DNA of 64,000 bases from Arcobacter roscoffensis (lineage in GTDB: Bacteria > Campylobacterota > Campylobacteria > Campylobacterales > Arcobacteraceae): NCBI RefSeq assembly GCF_024267655.1, contig NZ_CP100595.1, positions 2,232,001 through 2,296,000 of the forward strand, read 5' to 3'. The notes below the pieces were generated by a model. The model was not told where the DNA came from. It saw only the letters and a list, made by a program, of their open reading frames with translations, and ran no database searches. Both the position numbers and the translations under genes were made by a program. Below, one piece after another: positions 16,607 to 25,673 of this stretch; the stretch's first letter is position 1, and the number at the start of each line of letters is the position of its first letter.

Positions 16607-17845
16607 TTACCCTTGATAAAATGCAGAGAATAACAACACATCTTCATTAGTCTCATTTTTTCCATCTTTAGTAATCACATCCCCTATTATCTTTCCAATT
16701 GCCGGTGCAAATGTAATACCTAACCATCCAAGTCCCGTAGCATGAACTAGATTCTTGTATTTTTCATCAAAACCTATAATTGGAATATCATTTGGTGTAA
16801 GAGGTCTAAAACCTGTCCACTCTACTTGCTCTTCCATATCAAATTTATTTGTATACATTCCAAGATTTTTATGAATACTATCTATTTGTTTTCTAACAAC
16901 TTCAGGGTTTGTAGTTCCTAGCTCTAACTTTGAAGTCATTCTAACTGTATGTCTTCTTGGAGTCATAGCTATAAATAAATCAGCAAAAAGTGATGAAGTT
17001 TTTGGTTTTAACTCATCTTTCATTTTGAAAGTTACACTATATCCCTTTGCAGGTGTCATCATGAACTTATTTTTTGCTTGTTTTGCTAGTGTATCATCTG
17101 CCCCTGTTGATAATACAAAAGTTTCCGCTTCATAAGAGCCTTTTGATGTTCTGATTTTACTTACCTTTGAACCTTCAAACTCTAATCTTTGAACTTCTTC
17201 ATTTAGTAAAAACTCTACACCATTTGATTCAAGATATTTTTTAAGCTCAAGCATAAATTCACCTGGATCAACATGACCATTTTCTTTTAATAAAATAGAA
17301 CCAATTACTTTTTCATTTAAGATAGGCATATACTCTTTTGTTCGCTCTTTTGAAAGAATCTCATAAGCATCTGGATTTGTACAAAGTTTTGCTTTTGCAT
17401 CAAATGTATTTTGCTCAGTATAGATCATAAGTAAACCATCTTTACAAAAGTGAAAGTCCATACCATCGTCTTTTACCATTGATTCATACATATCTAAACT
17501 TATTTGTCCATATCTTTCAAATAAGGCTAGTGTTCTTTTTAGTCTTGACTCAGTTGCACTAGCTGCAAATTTTAAAAGCCATTTATATAAGTGTAAATCA
17601 AAAGTTGGATGAACACTTGCAGGTGATTCACCCTTTGCCATAAGTTTTAATGTATCTAGGATTACTCCTGGAGCACTTAGAGGTGCTTTTTTAAATGCAG
17701 ATAATAAACCTGCATTACCAAAAGATGTACCATCTGTAATGTCGTTTTTCTCAATTACAGTTACTTCTCTTCCACTTTTATGTAAGCAGTAAGCACTCAT
17801 AAGTCCTATACAACCACCACCTACAACTACAACATCTCTTTTCAT
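16607..17845 (-). CDS. dadA: D-amino acid dehydrogenase, FAD-dependent (DadA-like)
   Basis: Membrane-associated flavoenzyme that oxidises D-amino acids to 2-oxoacids and feeds electrons to the quinone pool. The dinucleotide-binding 'VVVGGGCIGLMSAY' starts at residue 5, followed by 'EKNDITDGTSFGNAGLLS', a DAO-family middle, and the C-terminal 'GWLGITFAPAIGKIIGD'. The 412 aa match DadA (about 430). It follows ridA and precedes the symporter; racemase, uptake and reactive-imine deaminase genes surround it, so D-alanine is the probable main substrate. Confidence 0.88.
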   Translation of the reverse strand: MKRDVVVVGGGCIGLMSAYCLHKSGREVTVIEKNDITDGTSFGNAGLLSAFKKAPLSAPGVILDTLKLMAKGESPASVHPTFDLHLYKWLLKFAASATESRLKRTLALFERYGQISLDMYESMVKDDGMDFHFCKDGLLMIYTEQNTFDAKAKLCTNPDAYEILSKERTKEYMPILNEKVIGSILLKENGHVDPGEFMLELKKYLESNGVEFLLNEEVQRLEFEGSKVSKIRTSKGSYEAETFVLSTGADDTLAKQAKNKFMMTPAKGYSVTFKMKDELKPKTSSLFADLFIAMTPRRHTVRMTSKLELGTTNPEVVRKQIDSIHKNLGMYTNKFDMEEQVEWTGFRPLTPNDIPIIGFDEKYKNLVHATGLGWLGITFAPAIGKIIGDVITKDGKNETNEDVLLFSAFYQG

Positions 17846-17870
17846 GATTATCTCTCCATATAATTTATTA

Positions 17871-18245
17871 CTATCTTTTTGCTATTGCTTCTATTTCAAT
17901 TAGTGCGTCTTTTGGAAGTCTTGATACTTCATATGTTGCTCTTGCAGGGAAAGGCTCAGAGAAATAACTTCCATAGATTTCATTTACTACTACAAAATCT
18001 TCTAAATCTTTTAATAAAATAGTTGTTTTTGTAATATCTTTCATTTCTAAACCAGCTTCTTCTAAAATAAACTTGATGTTTTCTAAAGATTGTTTTGCTT
18101 GCTCTTTTATAGTTTGACCTGCAAACTCTCCTGTATTCTCATCAATTGGTAATTGACCTGATACAAAGATAAAACCATCTTTATCTACTGCTTGTGAATA
18201 AGGTCCTATTGCACTTGGTGCTTTTGTTGAGTTTATAGCTTTCAT
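17871..18245 (-). CDS. ridA: RidA-family enamine/imine deaminase
   Basis: Hydrolyses reactive 2-aminoacrylate and related imines to 2-oxoacids plus ammonia. The 124-aa protein carries '[13 protein letters not shown]', 'FVSGQLPID', the catalytic-Arg segment 'FPARATYEV' and the end 'ALIEIEAIA'. It is the first gene of the operon, directly upstream of dadA, whose imine products it would clear. It diverges from the YheO-like regulator across a 299-base intergenic region that holds both promoters. Confidence 0.92.
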   Translation of the reverse strand: MKAINSTKAPSAIGPYSQAVDKDGFIFVSGQLPIDENTGEFAGQTIKEQAKQSLENIKFILEEAGLEMKDITKTTILLKDLEDFVVVNEIYGSYFSEPFPARATYEVSRLPKDALIEIEAIAKR

Positions 18246-18486
18246 TTTCTATTCCTTTTGTGATAATTTATTTTCATTACGGTCAGTATATAATAAAATT
18301 TTATCATTGTAAATAGTTTTTATTAGAAATTGAGAAATTTTTATTATATTTTTTATACAGTTATTGTCTTTCTTTTATATAAAAGTCACTTTTATTCTTC
18401 AAAAACTAATATTTTATAGCAATTAATAATTATATATAAAACTATATTGGAAATTTTTATTAATCTAATAACAATTTATTATCACC

Positions 18487-18515
18487 TTGACATTTTTTTG
18501 TATATTTCTTATAAT
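18487..18515 (+). promoter_or_regulatory. Consensus sigma-70 promoter of the YheO-like regulator
   Basis: TTGACA at 18487-18492 and TATAAT at 18510-18515 with a 17-base spacer form an exact consensus promoter. The start codon follows 29 bases later with an AAAAGG ribosome-binding site. The rest of the intergenic region 18246-18486 is very AT-rich and should hold the ridA promoter, but I see no clear operator in it. Confidence 0.75.
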
Positions 18516-18544
18516 TCATCACCAAACAATATAAAAGGTAAAAC

Positions 18545-19195
18545 TTGAATCCTTATATAAAAAAATACATTCCTATAGCTGATTTCTTAGGAGAAGTATT
18601 AGGACAAAATACAGAAATTATCATACATGATATGACTAATTATGATCATTCAATAGTACATATAATAAATGCACATATTAGTAATAGAAAAATAGGTGAT
18701 CCTATAACTGATTTGGTTTTAGATTTTATTGCTACTGAATCAAAAGGAAATAAACAGTTTATATGTAACTACAACTCTAAAACAATTGAAGGAAGACTTT
18801 TATACTCTTCTACATTTTTTATTAGAAATGATAAAAATGAAATAGTTGGAGCTTTATGTTTAAACTCTGATTATCATGATGTTAAAAAGTCTTTATCATT
18901 TATCACATCACTACTTCCTAACTATGTGGATGATAAAATTTTATCACTTAACAATATAAAAGAGAATCTAAATACAAACCCACAAGAAATAACACTAAAT
19001 AAAATAGATGCAATAATACAGCAATTTGATGTAGTACCTCAAAGAATGAACACAAAAGAAAAAACAGAAATCATTCAAGCTTTAAATGATTGTGGTATTT
19101 TCAATATAAGAGGTGCAGTTCAAGAAGTAGCAGATAAACTACAAATGTCTGAACCATCTGTTTATAGATATATCAAAAAAATCAAAAAGGTTTAA
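18545..19195 (+). CDS. YheO-like transcription regulator (PAS_6 + HTH_22, DauR type)
   Basis: Predicted DNA-binding regulator of 216 aa. Residues 1-115 match the YheO-like PAS domain: 'LGQNTEIIIHDM', 'HSIVHIINAHISNRKIG', 'FIRNDKNEIVGALCLN'. Residues about 165-216 form the HTH_22 helix-turn-helix 'GAVQEVADKLQMSEPSVYRY'. The start codon is TTG. DauR and relatives control D-amino-acid catabolism, and this gene diverges from ridA-dadA-symporter-alr, so it most likely regulates that set in response to alanine or a related ligand. Confidence 0.85.
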   Translation: MNPYIKKYIPIADFLGEVLGQNTEIIIHDMTNYDHSIVHIINAHISNRKIGDPITDLVLDFIATESKGNKQFICNYNSKTIEGRLLYSSTFFIRNDKNEIVGALCLNSDYHDVKKSLSFITSLLPNYVDDKILSLNNIKENLNTNPQEITLNKIDAIIQQFDVVPQRMNTKEKTEIIQALNDCGIFNIRGAVQEVADKLQMSEPSVYRYIKKIKKV

Positions 19196-19387
19196 ATGAA
19201 AAATTTGATTTTAAAAACTACATTTCTTCTATTTATAGTATTAAATTTTCAAGGATGTATAGTAGGAACTGTTGCAGCAGCTCCTTTTAAAATAGTAGGT
19301 GCAGCTGTAAATGTAGTAACACCTGATATTGTAGGTGATACTATTTCAGCAACAGGTGATGTAGTAGATACGGTAATACCATTTTGA
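19196..19387 (+). CDS. Small putative lipoprotein
   Basis: The 63-aa product has a Lys-start hydrophobic signal and a lipobox-like 'NFQGC' with Cys at residue 21. A Val/Ala/Gly-rich tail follows ('FKIVGAAVNVVTPDIVGDT') ending in 'VDTVIPF'. Small lipoproteins of this pattern occur widely in proteobacteria (DUF6726-like, a tentative match). The ATG directly follows the regulator's stop codon, and its own stop overlaps the next start, so the three are translationally coupled. Function is unknown. Confidence 0.65.
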   Translation: MKNLILKTTFLLFIVLNFQGCIVGTVAAAPFKIVGAAVNVVTPDIVGDTISATGDVVDTVIPF

Positions 19388-19503
19388 TGAATGATTTTAT
19401 TTCTGAAATAATTGGCTTTAGTATTGTCACACTAGTTGTACTAATGCTTGCATTTTTTACTAAAAAAATGGAAGATAAATATAAAGATGAGGATAAAAAT
19501 TAA
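19387..19503 (+). CDS. Small single-span membrane protein (38 aa)
   Basis: The ATG overlaps the stop of the lipoprotein gene (ATGA-type coupling). The product is a 38-aa peptide with one hydrophobic helix (about 8-24, 'IIGFSIVTLVVLMLAFF') and a charged, Lys/Asp-rich cytoplasmic tail. A terminator-like stem-loop covers its 3' end. No similarity is recognised. The coupling and clean helix-tail layout support it as a real gene. Confidence 0.5.
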   Translation: MNDFISEIIGFSIVTLVVLMLAFFTKKMEDKYKDEDKN

Positions 19504-19517
19504 TCCTGCATCTTTAT
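19481..19517. terminator. Bidirectional terminator between convergent genes
   Basis: Arms at 19481-19494 and 19503-19517 pair almost fully, with one bulged base, around an AT-rich loop. The stem covers the stop codon of the 38-aa gene and touches the azlD stop on the other strand. Confidence 0.5.
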
Positions 19518-19825
19518 AGAAAGAAGTTTCTATATAAAGCTATCGTTACTACACCTATTAGAAGTGATAGTAAAATACTCTTTGTTTTATACATACACAA
19601 AAATATCAAAAAAGCAGCCACAAGACCTATCATACCCTCTTTTAAAATCGAAGGTACAACCAAAGCTAAAAGTAAAGTTGATGGAAGATAATCTAAAAAA
19701 AGTTTTAAATCCCCCTCTTCTTTTACAAACTTTGAAGACAAAAGAAGTCCTGATACTCTTAAACTATAAGTTCCAAGTGCTACAAAAAATATGATTATTA
19801 AAGCATTTAAATCTATACTACTCAT
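19514..19825 (-). CDS. azlD: AzlD-family branched-chain amino acid exporter subunit
   Basis: Small inner-membrane protein of 103 aa with four predicted spans. The AzlD signature appears as 'LGTYSLRVSGLLL' followed by 'FLDYLPSTLLLALVVPSIL'. AzlD works with AzlC, a larger permease-like partner, in export of branched-chain amino acids or analogues. The start overlaps the azlC stop by four bases, so the two are translationally coupled. Confidence 0.88.
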   Translation of the reverse strand: MSSIDLNALIIIFFVALGTYSLRVSGLLLSSKFVKEEGDLKLFLDYLPSTLLLALVVPSILKEGMIGLVAAFLIFLCMYKTKSILLSLLIGVVTIALYRNFFL

Positions 19826-20502
19826 AAACTCTTCCTTTTATGTAAAATCACAGCACTGTATGAGCCAACTATTGCAGCTATTACAATATAAAAGTTTCCA
19901 TCTATATATAAACTTGATACTACTGCTACAAGTGCTGTGATTATCCAAGGAGTTATATCTTGTTTTCCTTTATACATACTCAAAGCCAAAGCAAAAAATA
20001 TAGCCACAAAAGCAAAGTCTAAACCATAAATTTTAGGGTCATTTATAAACTCTCCTAAGTTATACCCTAAAACAGTTCCAACAAACCAAGTAAGAAAGAT
20101 ACAAACTCCACCACCAAATAAAAACTTTGGAGTAATATCTTGACTTTTTAATCTTTGCATTGTTATAGCCCAAGACTCATCTGTTGCGAAGTGCATATAT
20201 TTGAACTTCTCTTTTTTACTACTTTGTTTAAAAAGAGGATTTAGTGAAGCCCCAACTAAAAAATATCTAAGATTTATAAGTAAAGCAGCTGTTATCATAG
20301 CTATAATATCAAGAGTATTATCCCACATTTGTACTAGGACAAACTGGGAAGAACCTGCAAAAATAAATATATTCATAAGTACCAACTCAAAAAGCTCAAC
20401 ACCCTTTTGAGTACTAAGTACACCTAATACTGAACCATAAGTGAAAACACTTATTCCTATTGGCATATTTGCCACAAATCCATCTAAAAATTCATTTTTC
20501 AT
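19822..20502 (-). CDS. azlC: AzlC-family branched-chain amino acid exporter subunit
   Basis: Inner-membrane protein of 226 aa with several hydrophobic spans. The AzlC core reads 'FAGSSQFVLVQMW', 'LLINLRYFLVGASLNPLF', 'HFATDESWAI' and a final hydrophobic domain. It pairs with AzlD directly downstream. The AraC-family gene 47 bases upstream, on the same strand, may be its regulator. Confidence 0.9.
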   Translation of the reverse strand: MKNEFLDGFVANMPIGISVFTYGSVLGVLSTQKGVELFELVLMNIFIFAGSSQFVLVQMWDNTLDIIAMITAALLINLRYFLVGASLNPLFKQSSKKEKFKYMHFATDESWAITMQRLKSQDITPKFLFGGGVCIFLTWFVGTVLGYNLGEFINDPKIYGLDFAFVAIFFALALSMYKGKQDITPWIITALVAVVSSLYIDGNFYIVIAAIVGSYSAVILHKRKSL

Positions 20503-20549
20503 AAAAGAATTCTATCAAAGAGACTAGCAAAAAATCTTGTACCTAATTG

Positions 20550-21380
20550 CTAATTAAAAAACTTTCTATAGTTTCCTGGAGTTAAACCTACAAAGGCTTT
20601 GAATCTTCTGCTTAAATGGCTTTGATCATTAAAGCCACACATATATGTAGTATTTATAATACTCTCACCTTTTTGTAAAGCTTGTTTTGCTCGCTCAATT
20701 CTTTTTAGCATTAAGTATGAATGAGGTGAGATAAAAGTCTTTTGTTTAAAAAGTCTTAAAAAGTGATATTTAGATATATCAAGTTCATTTGAAATATCAT
20801 CAAGTGACAAGTCAAGATGCAAGTTATAATTCATAAACTCTTTAGCTCTATTTATCATCATATCATGTTTACTTAAAATAATAGGAGTTTTAGCTTTACT
20901 ATTATTTAAAAATAATTCATTTAAAGTATTTACTAAATCACACTCAAAGTCTATATTTGAGTGTGTTTTATACTCATTTTGCATTATCAAACTTGTAAGT
21001 TTATTTGCAAGATATTGATTTTCAAAGATTCCTGAAGAGAAAAAAAGCTCTTCATTGTAGAAGTTTTCCTCTTGAAACTTTTTTACAAAGCTTGGTTTAA
21101 GATATAAAGAATAATGCTTGTAGCCCTCACAGTACTGGCTTTGGCAAGCATGTGTTTCATCTGGATTAATCGTAATTACACTGGCTTTATTTAGCTTTTT
21201 TTTCTGTCCATCTACAAAAGCATCCATCTGTCCTTCATAAATTAGACCAATAGTATAGTCTTCATGTACATGCTTATCAAAACCATAGTTATTAAAATGA
21301 GCCTTATGTAAAACTATATCTTCATTTATTTTAGGCTTCCAAAATTTTGCATCATAAATTACTTCTTCTTGCTTCTTCAT
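20550..21380 (-). CDS. AraC-family transcription regulator
   Basis: 276-aa regulator. The N-terminal half is a cupin sensor ('KHVHEDYTIGLIYEGQMDAF', 'INPDETHACQS'). The C-terminal about 100 residues contain two helix-turn-helix motifs: 'LSLDDISNELDISKYHFLRLFK' in part, then 'YMCGFNDQSHLSRRFKAFVG' with the usual 'TPGNYRKF' end. AraC proteins of this build often control azlCD-type exporters, and azlC lies just downstream, which suggests a local target. The ligand is unknown. Confidence 0.88.
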   Translation of the reverse strand: MKKQEEVIYDAKFWKPKINEDIVLHKAHFNNYGFDKHVHEDYTIGLIYEGQMDAFVDGQKKKLNKASVITINPDETHACQSQYCEGYKHYSLYLKPSFVKKFQEENFYNEELFFSSGIFENQYLANKLTSLIMQNEYKTHSNIDFECDLVNTLNELFLNNSKAKTPIILSKHDMMINRAKEFMNYNLHLDLSLDDISNELDISKYHFLRLFKQKTFISPHSYLMLKRIERAKQALQKGESIINTTYMCGFNDQSHLSRRFKAFVGLTPGNYRKFFN

Positions 21381-21492
21381 AATAATATTATATCAAAATA
21401 AGAAATCTATTTCTTGTATCAAATTGCTATTATGAAACTTTGTATTAATTCTATATAGATATAATTCTTTCAATTTTTTATAAGAGGTATCT

Positions 21493-21735
21493 ATGGCAAT
21501 AAAAAATATTGTAATTGGTGGTTTCACTAAAGAACAAAGAGAAAAAGAACTTGAAAAAACAAAAGTTAAACTTTCAAAAAAAGGCTATAAGTTTTTGAAG
21601 TTTGAAGAAAAAGGTGCTTTAAAATCAGTGGCTATCTTTGAAGTAGATGAAGCTATTTTGAAAAAAGAAAAGTCAATGCAACTTATCGTAGTTGGTGTTG
21701 GTTTTATGATAATTGCAGCTATTTTATACTTCTAG
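21493..21735 (+). CDS. Small protein with C-terminal membrane helix
   Basis: An 80-aa product preceded by a good ribosome-binding site (AGAGG). Residues 1-60 are charged and may form a small alpha/beta unit ('NIVIGGFTKEQREKE', 'GALKSVAIFEVDEA'). Residues 62-80 form a hydrophobic C-terminal helix, so it is probably tail-anchored in the inner membrane. It converges on the histidine kinase gene with a 13-base gap. No family is recognised. Confidence 0.6.
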   Translation: MAIKNIVIGGFTKEQREKELEKTKVKLSKKGYKFLKFEEKGALKSVAIFEVDEAILKKEKSMQLIVVGVGFMIIAAILYF

Positions 21736-21748
21736 AGTATAAAGTAGC

Positions 21749-23305
21749 TTACTTTGGAACTTCTATAGTAAATCTCGCTCCATCATTTATATTTTCTACT
21801 GAAAGTTTACCTTTCATATTTTTATCTACAATTGTTTTTGACATATAAAGTCCTATTCCTGTACCATCATTATCATCTCTTGTAGTAAAGTATGGTTCAA
21901 ATATCTTTGATTTTGGTTCAACAGTAACTCCACCACCATTATCTTCTATATATAAAGATACATCAAATTCTTGCTCTTTTGCCCAAATGAAAATCTTTGG
22001 ATTACTCACATTTTTTTCAATCAATACATCTTTAGCATTTTTCAAGATATTTAAAAGTACTTGTTCATACTCATTTTGGTAAGTGAATAGTTTTATGTTT
22101 TCATCTATATCAATTGTTACAGTAATATTATTGTTTTTTAAAGCACTTGAAACAATAGTCATAACAGATTCAAGCATTTTAACTAGATAAAACTCTTCTT
22201 TCTCTTTTTTAGGCATAAAGAAGTTTCTAAAGTCATCAATAGTATGAGACATAAACTCTAAAACAGTATCTGCTTCTTTAGATTTTTTCTGCATTGTTTC
22301 ATCATCTAAAGCACCGATACTATGTTTAAATTTAATATACATCAAAATAGAAGAAAGCTCAGATAAAGGCTGTCTCCATTGATGAGCGATATTTGAAATC
22401 ATTTCACCTAAAGCAATAAACCTTGACTTTTGAATAAGAAGTTGCTCTTTTTCTCTATTTTTTTCAACCTCATAAGTTACTCTATTTTCTAAATTCTGAT
22501 TTAACTCTTCAAGCTCTTTTGTTTTTGTTTTTACTTTATTTTGATAAACTTTTAAAACCTCATCAATTTTTTGAGATACTGCAATAGAGATTAAGATAGC
22601 AATAGATAAAAACATCACAAATAAAACTATATTTTGCCCTACTTGGTTTCTTACTGTTTTTTCTAAAGCTTCTCTTTTTTTTGTTATTTCTTTTTCTATA
22701 TCGTCGATATAAACACCAACAGCAATTACCCAGTTCCAGTTTTCATAATATTTAAAGTAGGATAACTTTTGTCTAATCTCATCATTTGTATTTGGTTTTT
22801 TATATGCATATTGAGTAAAAGCTTCACCCTTTATACTTATATTTTTTAGAAACTCTTCTCTAAATTTTTTACCATTTGCATCTTTAAATTCTGTAGAAAT
22901 CAATTTACCAATAAGATCAGGTCTATTTGGATTTACAATAAGCCTTGCAAAATCATCTCCACCTTTTATGTCTAAAATATCATATACAAAATAATAGTTG
23001 CTTTTACTTTCTTGAAATGAAATATTATTTAAAAGTCTTATGGCATCTTCTTTTATCTCTTCTTCATCTGTATCTACTTTAGTAAGATTGTAATTTAATA
23101 CATCAATAACAGTATCTATCTCTTTTTTAAGTATTCTTTTTTGGTCTTCATAGTACTCTTGAACAAAATTTTCCATTTGCTTTTCAAAATCATCATATGT
23201 ATTTTTTACATAAAAATATGAAATCATAAATATCATAGACGACATAATGATTATAAAAATGTATATGGTTATTTTTGATAGATTATTTTCTGTTATTAAA
23301 TTCAA
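21749..23305 (-). CDS. Sensor histidine kinase with periplasmic Cache domain
   Basis: Membrane kinase with two spans flanking an sCache-type sensor ('YYFVYDILDIKGGDDFARL', 'YYENWNWVIAVGVYIDDI'), a coiled coil, the H-box 'NIAHQWRQPL', the N-box 'ILKNAKD' and ATP-lid boxes 'EDNGGG' and 'GTGIGLYMSK'. I prefer the TTG start at 23305, which has an AGGACAAG site five bases ahead. The ATG at 23371 would put the start two bases from the divergent regulator gene and leave no room for promoters. The partner is the response regulator on the other strand. The signal is unknown. Confidence 0.85.
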   Translation of the reverse strand: MNLITENNLSKITIYIFIIIMSSMIFMISYFYVKNTYDDFEKQMENFVQEYYEDQKRILKKEIDTVIDVLNYNLTKVDTDEEEIKEDAIRLLNNISFQESKSNYYFVYDILDIKGGDDFARLIVNPNRPDLIGKLISTEFKDANGKKFREEFLKNISIKGEAFTQYAYKKPNTNDEIRQKLSYFKYYENWNWVIAVGVYIDDIEKEITKKREALEKTVRNQVGQNIVLFVMFLSIAILISIAVSQKIDEVLKVYQNKVKTKTKELEELNQNLENRVTYEVEKNREKEQLLIQKSRFIALGEMISNIAHQWRQPLSELSSILMYIKFKHSIGALDDETMQKKSKEADTVLEFMSHTIDDFRNFFMPKKEKEEFYLVKMLESVMTIVSSALKNNNITVTIDIDENIKLFTYQNEYEQVLLNILKNAKDVLIEKNVSNPKIFIWAKEQEFDVSLYIEDNGGGVTVEPKSKIFEPYFTTRDDNDGTGIGLYMSKTIVDKNMKGKLSVENINDGARFTIEVPK

Positions 23306-23372
23306 TTTTTCTTGTCCTGTAACCTTTAATATGATATGATAACATAATATTTCTAATAAGGATTTTATCATA

Positions 23373-24068
23373 ATGCAAGATAATATAATTAGTAAGTTAA
23401 ATGCTTTTTCAGTACTTTACATAGAAGATGAAGATGGCATTAGAAATAATATCAAAGAGATATTAGACCACTTATTTAAAGAAACAATTACAGCAAAAAA
23501 CGCAAGCGATGGCCATATAAAATATGTTCAAAATAAACCTGACTTAATCATTACAGACATTAGAATGCCCCCTGGTGAAACTGGAATTGATTTAATAAAA
23601 AAAATAAGAGAATCAGATTCAAAAACTAGAATCATAATCACTTCAGCTCACACAGATTTAGAATATATGCTAAAAGCAGCTGAACTACATCTTGTAAAAT
23701 ATATCATCAAACCTATAACACAAGAAAAACTTATGGATGCTCTTGAAGCTTTTGTAAAAACACATGATGAAAATAAAATCTACACTTTAAATGAAAATTG
23801 CTATTTTGACTATAGTAAATCTATTATTTCAAACAAAGAAGAAACACACAATCTTACAAAAAAAGAGAATATGTTCTTAAAACTTCTTATCACTAAAAAT
23901 AGAATCATCACATATGAAGAAATGGAAACTCAAATCTGGGATGAAGACTCTGTTATGACACAAAATGCCATGAGATTATTTATCAAAAACTTTAGAAAAA
24001 AATTACCTGAAAAATGCCTAAAAAACATTCAAGGTACTGGATATAGACTAGTTTTAGGAGAGCAGTAG
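23373..24068 (+). CDS. Response regulator, OmpR type
   Basis: 231-aa two-component regulator. The receiver domain has acidic residues in 'LYIEDEDG', the phosphate-acceptor Asp in 'LIITDIRMPPG' and the conserved Lys in 'YIIKPI'. The C-terminal winged helix reads 'LTKKENMFLKLLI' to 'IQGTGYRLVL'. It diverges from the Cache kinase, its probable partner. The next gene starts at the base after its stop, so it heads an operon with the secreted protein and the S8 protease, and probably governs them. Confidence 0.9.
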   Translation: MQDNIISKLNAFSVLYIEDEDGIRNNIKEILDHLFKETITAKNASDGHIKYVQNKPDLIITDIRMPPGETGIDLIKKIRESDSKTRIIITSAHTDLEYMLKAAELHLVKYIIKPITQEKLMDALEAFVKTHDENKIYTLNENCYFDYSKSIISNKEETHNLTKKENMFLKLLITKNRIITYEEMETQIWDEDSVMTQNAMRLFIKNFRKKLPEKCLKNIQGTGYRLVLGEQ

Positions 24069-24485
24069 ATGAGAAAGTTTATACTTTCAACTACTCTTTT
24101 AACCTTTTGTAGCTCTTTGTTTGCAAATGAGTTTTATTATGAGTTTGATAAAAAAATAGAACTTATTAAACCAATAGAATCAAAAACTTATAGCACAAAT
24201 TCACAAGATGAAAACACTTCTGAAAAAATACATACATACCAAACAACAAATGGAAAAACAATAAAATTTAAAAATGAACTAATAGTTCAATGTCATAAAG
24301 AAGCATATTGCCAAGATGATTTTAGTGATTTAAATATTACTAACTACAAAGAAATAAGTAAGGGATTCTTTCTTATAAAAGTAGAAGATTCACAAAATAT
24401 TTTTACTCTAGCACAAGAGTTACATAACAAAGAAGATATTAAAAGTGCCACACCAAATAAATTATTAAAGTTGCAGAAAAGATGA
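24069..24485 (+). CDS. Secreted protein with propeptide-like C-terminal half
   Basis: 138 aa with a signal peptide (residues 1-19, ending 'SSLFA'). The second half ('KFKNELIVQCHKEAYC', 'EISKGFFLIKVEDSQNIF', 'ELHNKEDIKSATPNKLLKL') follows the alternating strand-helix pattern of subtilisin propeptides. Those end with a strand that enters the protease active site. Its stop overlaps the protease start (ATGA). I infer that it is a separately encoded chaperone/inhibitor of the protease; no direct family match was made. It could also be a plain periplasmic protein of unknown role. Confidence 0.65.
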   Translation: MRKFILSTTLLTFCSSLFANEFYYEFDKKIELIKPIESKTYSTNSQDENTSEKIHTYQTTNGKTIKFKNELIVQCHKEAYCQDDFSDLNITNYKEISKGFFLIKVEDSQNIFTLAQELHNKEDIKSATPNKLLKLQKR

Positions 24486-25642
24486 AATTAATTAATATTC
24501 AAAAATATAGCATAGCACTTACTTTAGCTATTAGTCTTACTGCTTGTGGTGGTGGAGGTGGAGGTAGTACCTCATCTACTTCTATTTCAAATGTTGTAAA
24601 TTCAGTGATTGATGATAATATGTTTCAGTTTGCTTGGCATATTAATAAAAATATAAACTCAACATACAAAACAAACAATAACATAAATAATGAATCACAC
24701 ATAAGTTTGGAAGAAGCTTGGGCAATAACAAAAGGTAAACAAACAAATGGTGAAGCTATAAAAGTAGCAGTAATTGATGAAGATTTTGAAGTCAATCACC
24801 CTAATATAAAAAATAAGATATATAAAGCTTACAATGCAATGGATGATACTTCAAATATTTCAGACGCAGATGGTGATACATTTTATCATGGTCTTGCGGT
24901 TGCAGGTATTATTGTAGGAGATGAAGTTGGTGTTGCTCCAAATACAGAACTTATTTTAATTAACTTGGACTTTGAAGACAATAACCTTAGTGAACTTGAT
25001 ATTTTAAAAGCCTTTAATTATGCAAAAGACAATGGAGCAAAAGTTATAAACTGTAGTTGGGGATTAGGAAATATTCCACAAACAATTTCAGATAGAATAA
25101 ATCAACTTAAAGATGATGGAATTATAGTTGTATTTGCATCTGGAAATGAAGGAGTAGACTTAGACCAAGCTGGAAATGAAGACTTATCTGAAATTAGCTC
25201 AGTTATTGGAGTGGGTGCTTCAAGTGTAAAGAATGACGTAACTTCATACTCAAACTATGGTTCAACCATTGATGTAATAGCACCTGGTGGAGGAAGTTTA
25301 AACGATGGATTACTTGGTATTTTATCCCTAGATCAAAGTGGAAGTGCAGGAGAAAATGATAATAATCAACTTTCCTATACAAATGAAAATTTAAATAACT
25401 ATACTTTAACATCTGGTACAAGCTTTGCAGCACCTACAACAAGTGGTTTAGTTGCATTAATGTTATCTGTAAACCCAAATCTTACTTTTAATCAAATAAG
25501 AACTATTTTGATTTCAACTACGGATAGAGTTGGAGGGACAGATGCAGACTACTCAAACGGTGGATTTGATACGAAAAGAGCCTATGGAAAAATAAATGCA
25601 AAAAAAGCTATAGAGGCTGCACAAGCATCACTTAACCCATAA
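24482..25642 (+). CDS. Subtilisin-like (S8) serine protease, lipoprotein
   Basis: 386-aa exported protease. A lipobox 'LTAC' followed by a Gly6 run (from residue 22) predicts lipid anchoring. The catalytic Asp is in 'VAVIDEDFEVNHP', the His in 'YHGLAVAGI', the oxyanion Asn in 'FASGNEG' and the Ser in 'SGTSFAAP'. It lacks an obvious N-terminal pro-domain of its own; the preceding gene may supply it. It is the last gene of the regulator operon and ends at a strong terminator. The substrate is unknown. Confidence 0.88.
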   Translation: MKLINIQKYSIALTLAISLTACGGGGGGSTSSTSISNVVNSVIDDNMFQFAWHINKNINSTYKTNNNINNESHISLEEAWAITKGKQTNGEAIKVAVIDEDFEVNHPNIKNKIYKAYNAMDDTSNISDADGDTFYHGLAVAGIIVGDEVGVAPNTELILINLDFEDNNLSELDILKAFNYAKDNGAKVINCSWGLGNIPQTISDRINQLKDDGIIVVFASGNEGVDLDQAGNEDLSEISSVIGVGASSVKNDVTSYSNYGSTIDVIAPGGGSLNDGLLGILSLDQSGSAGENDNNQLSYTNENLNNYTLTSGTSFAAPTTSGLVALMLSVNPNLTFNQIRTILISTTDRVGGTDADYSNGGFDTKRAYGKINAKKAIEAAQASLNP

Positions 25643-25645
25643 AAA

Positions 25646-25673
25646 AAGATAAGTAAGAAATCTTACTTATCTT
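25646..25673. terminator. Bidirectional intrinsic terminator
   Basis: A perfect 13-bp stem (25646-25658 with 25661-25673) with a two-base loop, preceded by an A-run on the plus strand. It lies just after the protease stop and covers the last codons of the convergent EI24 gene. Confidence 0.7.
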
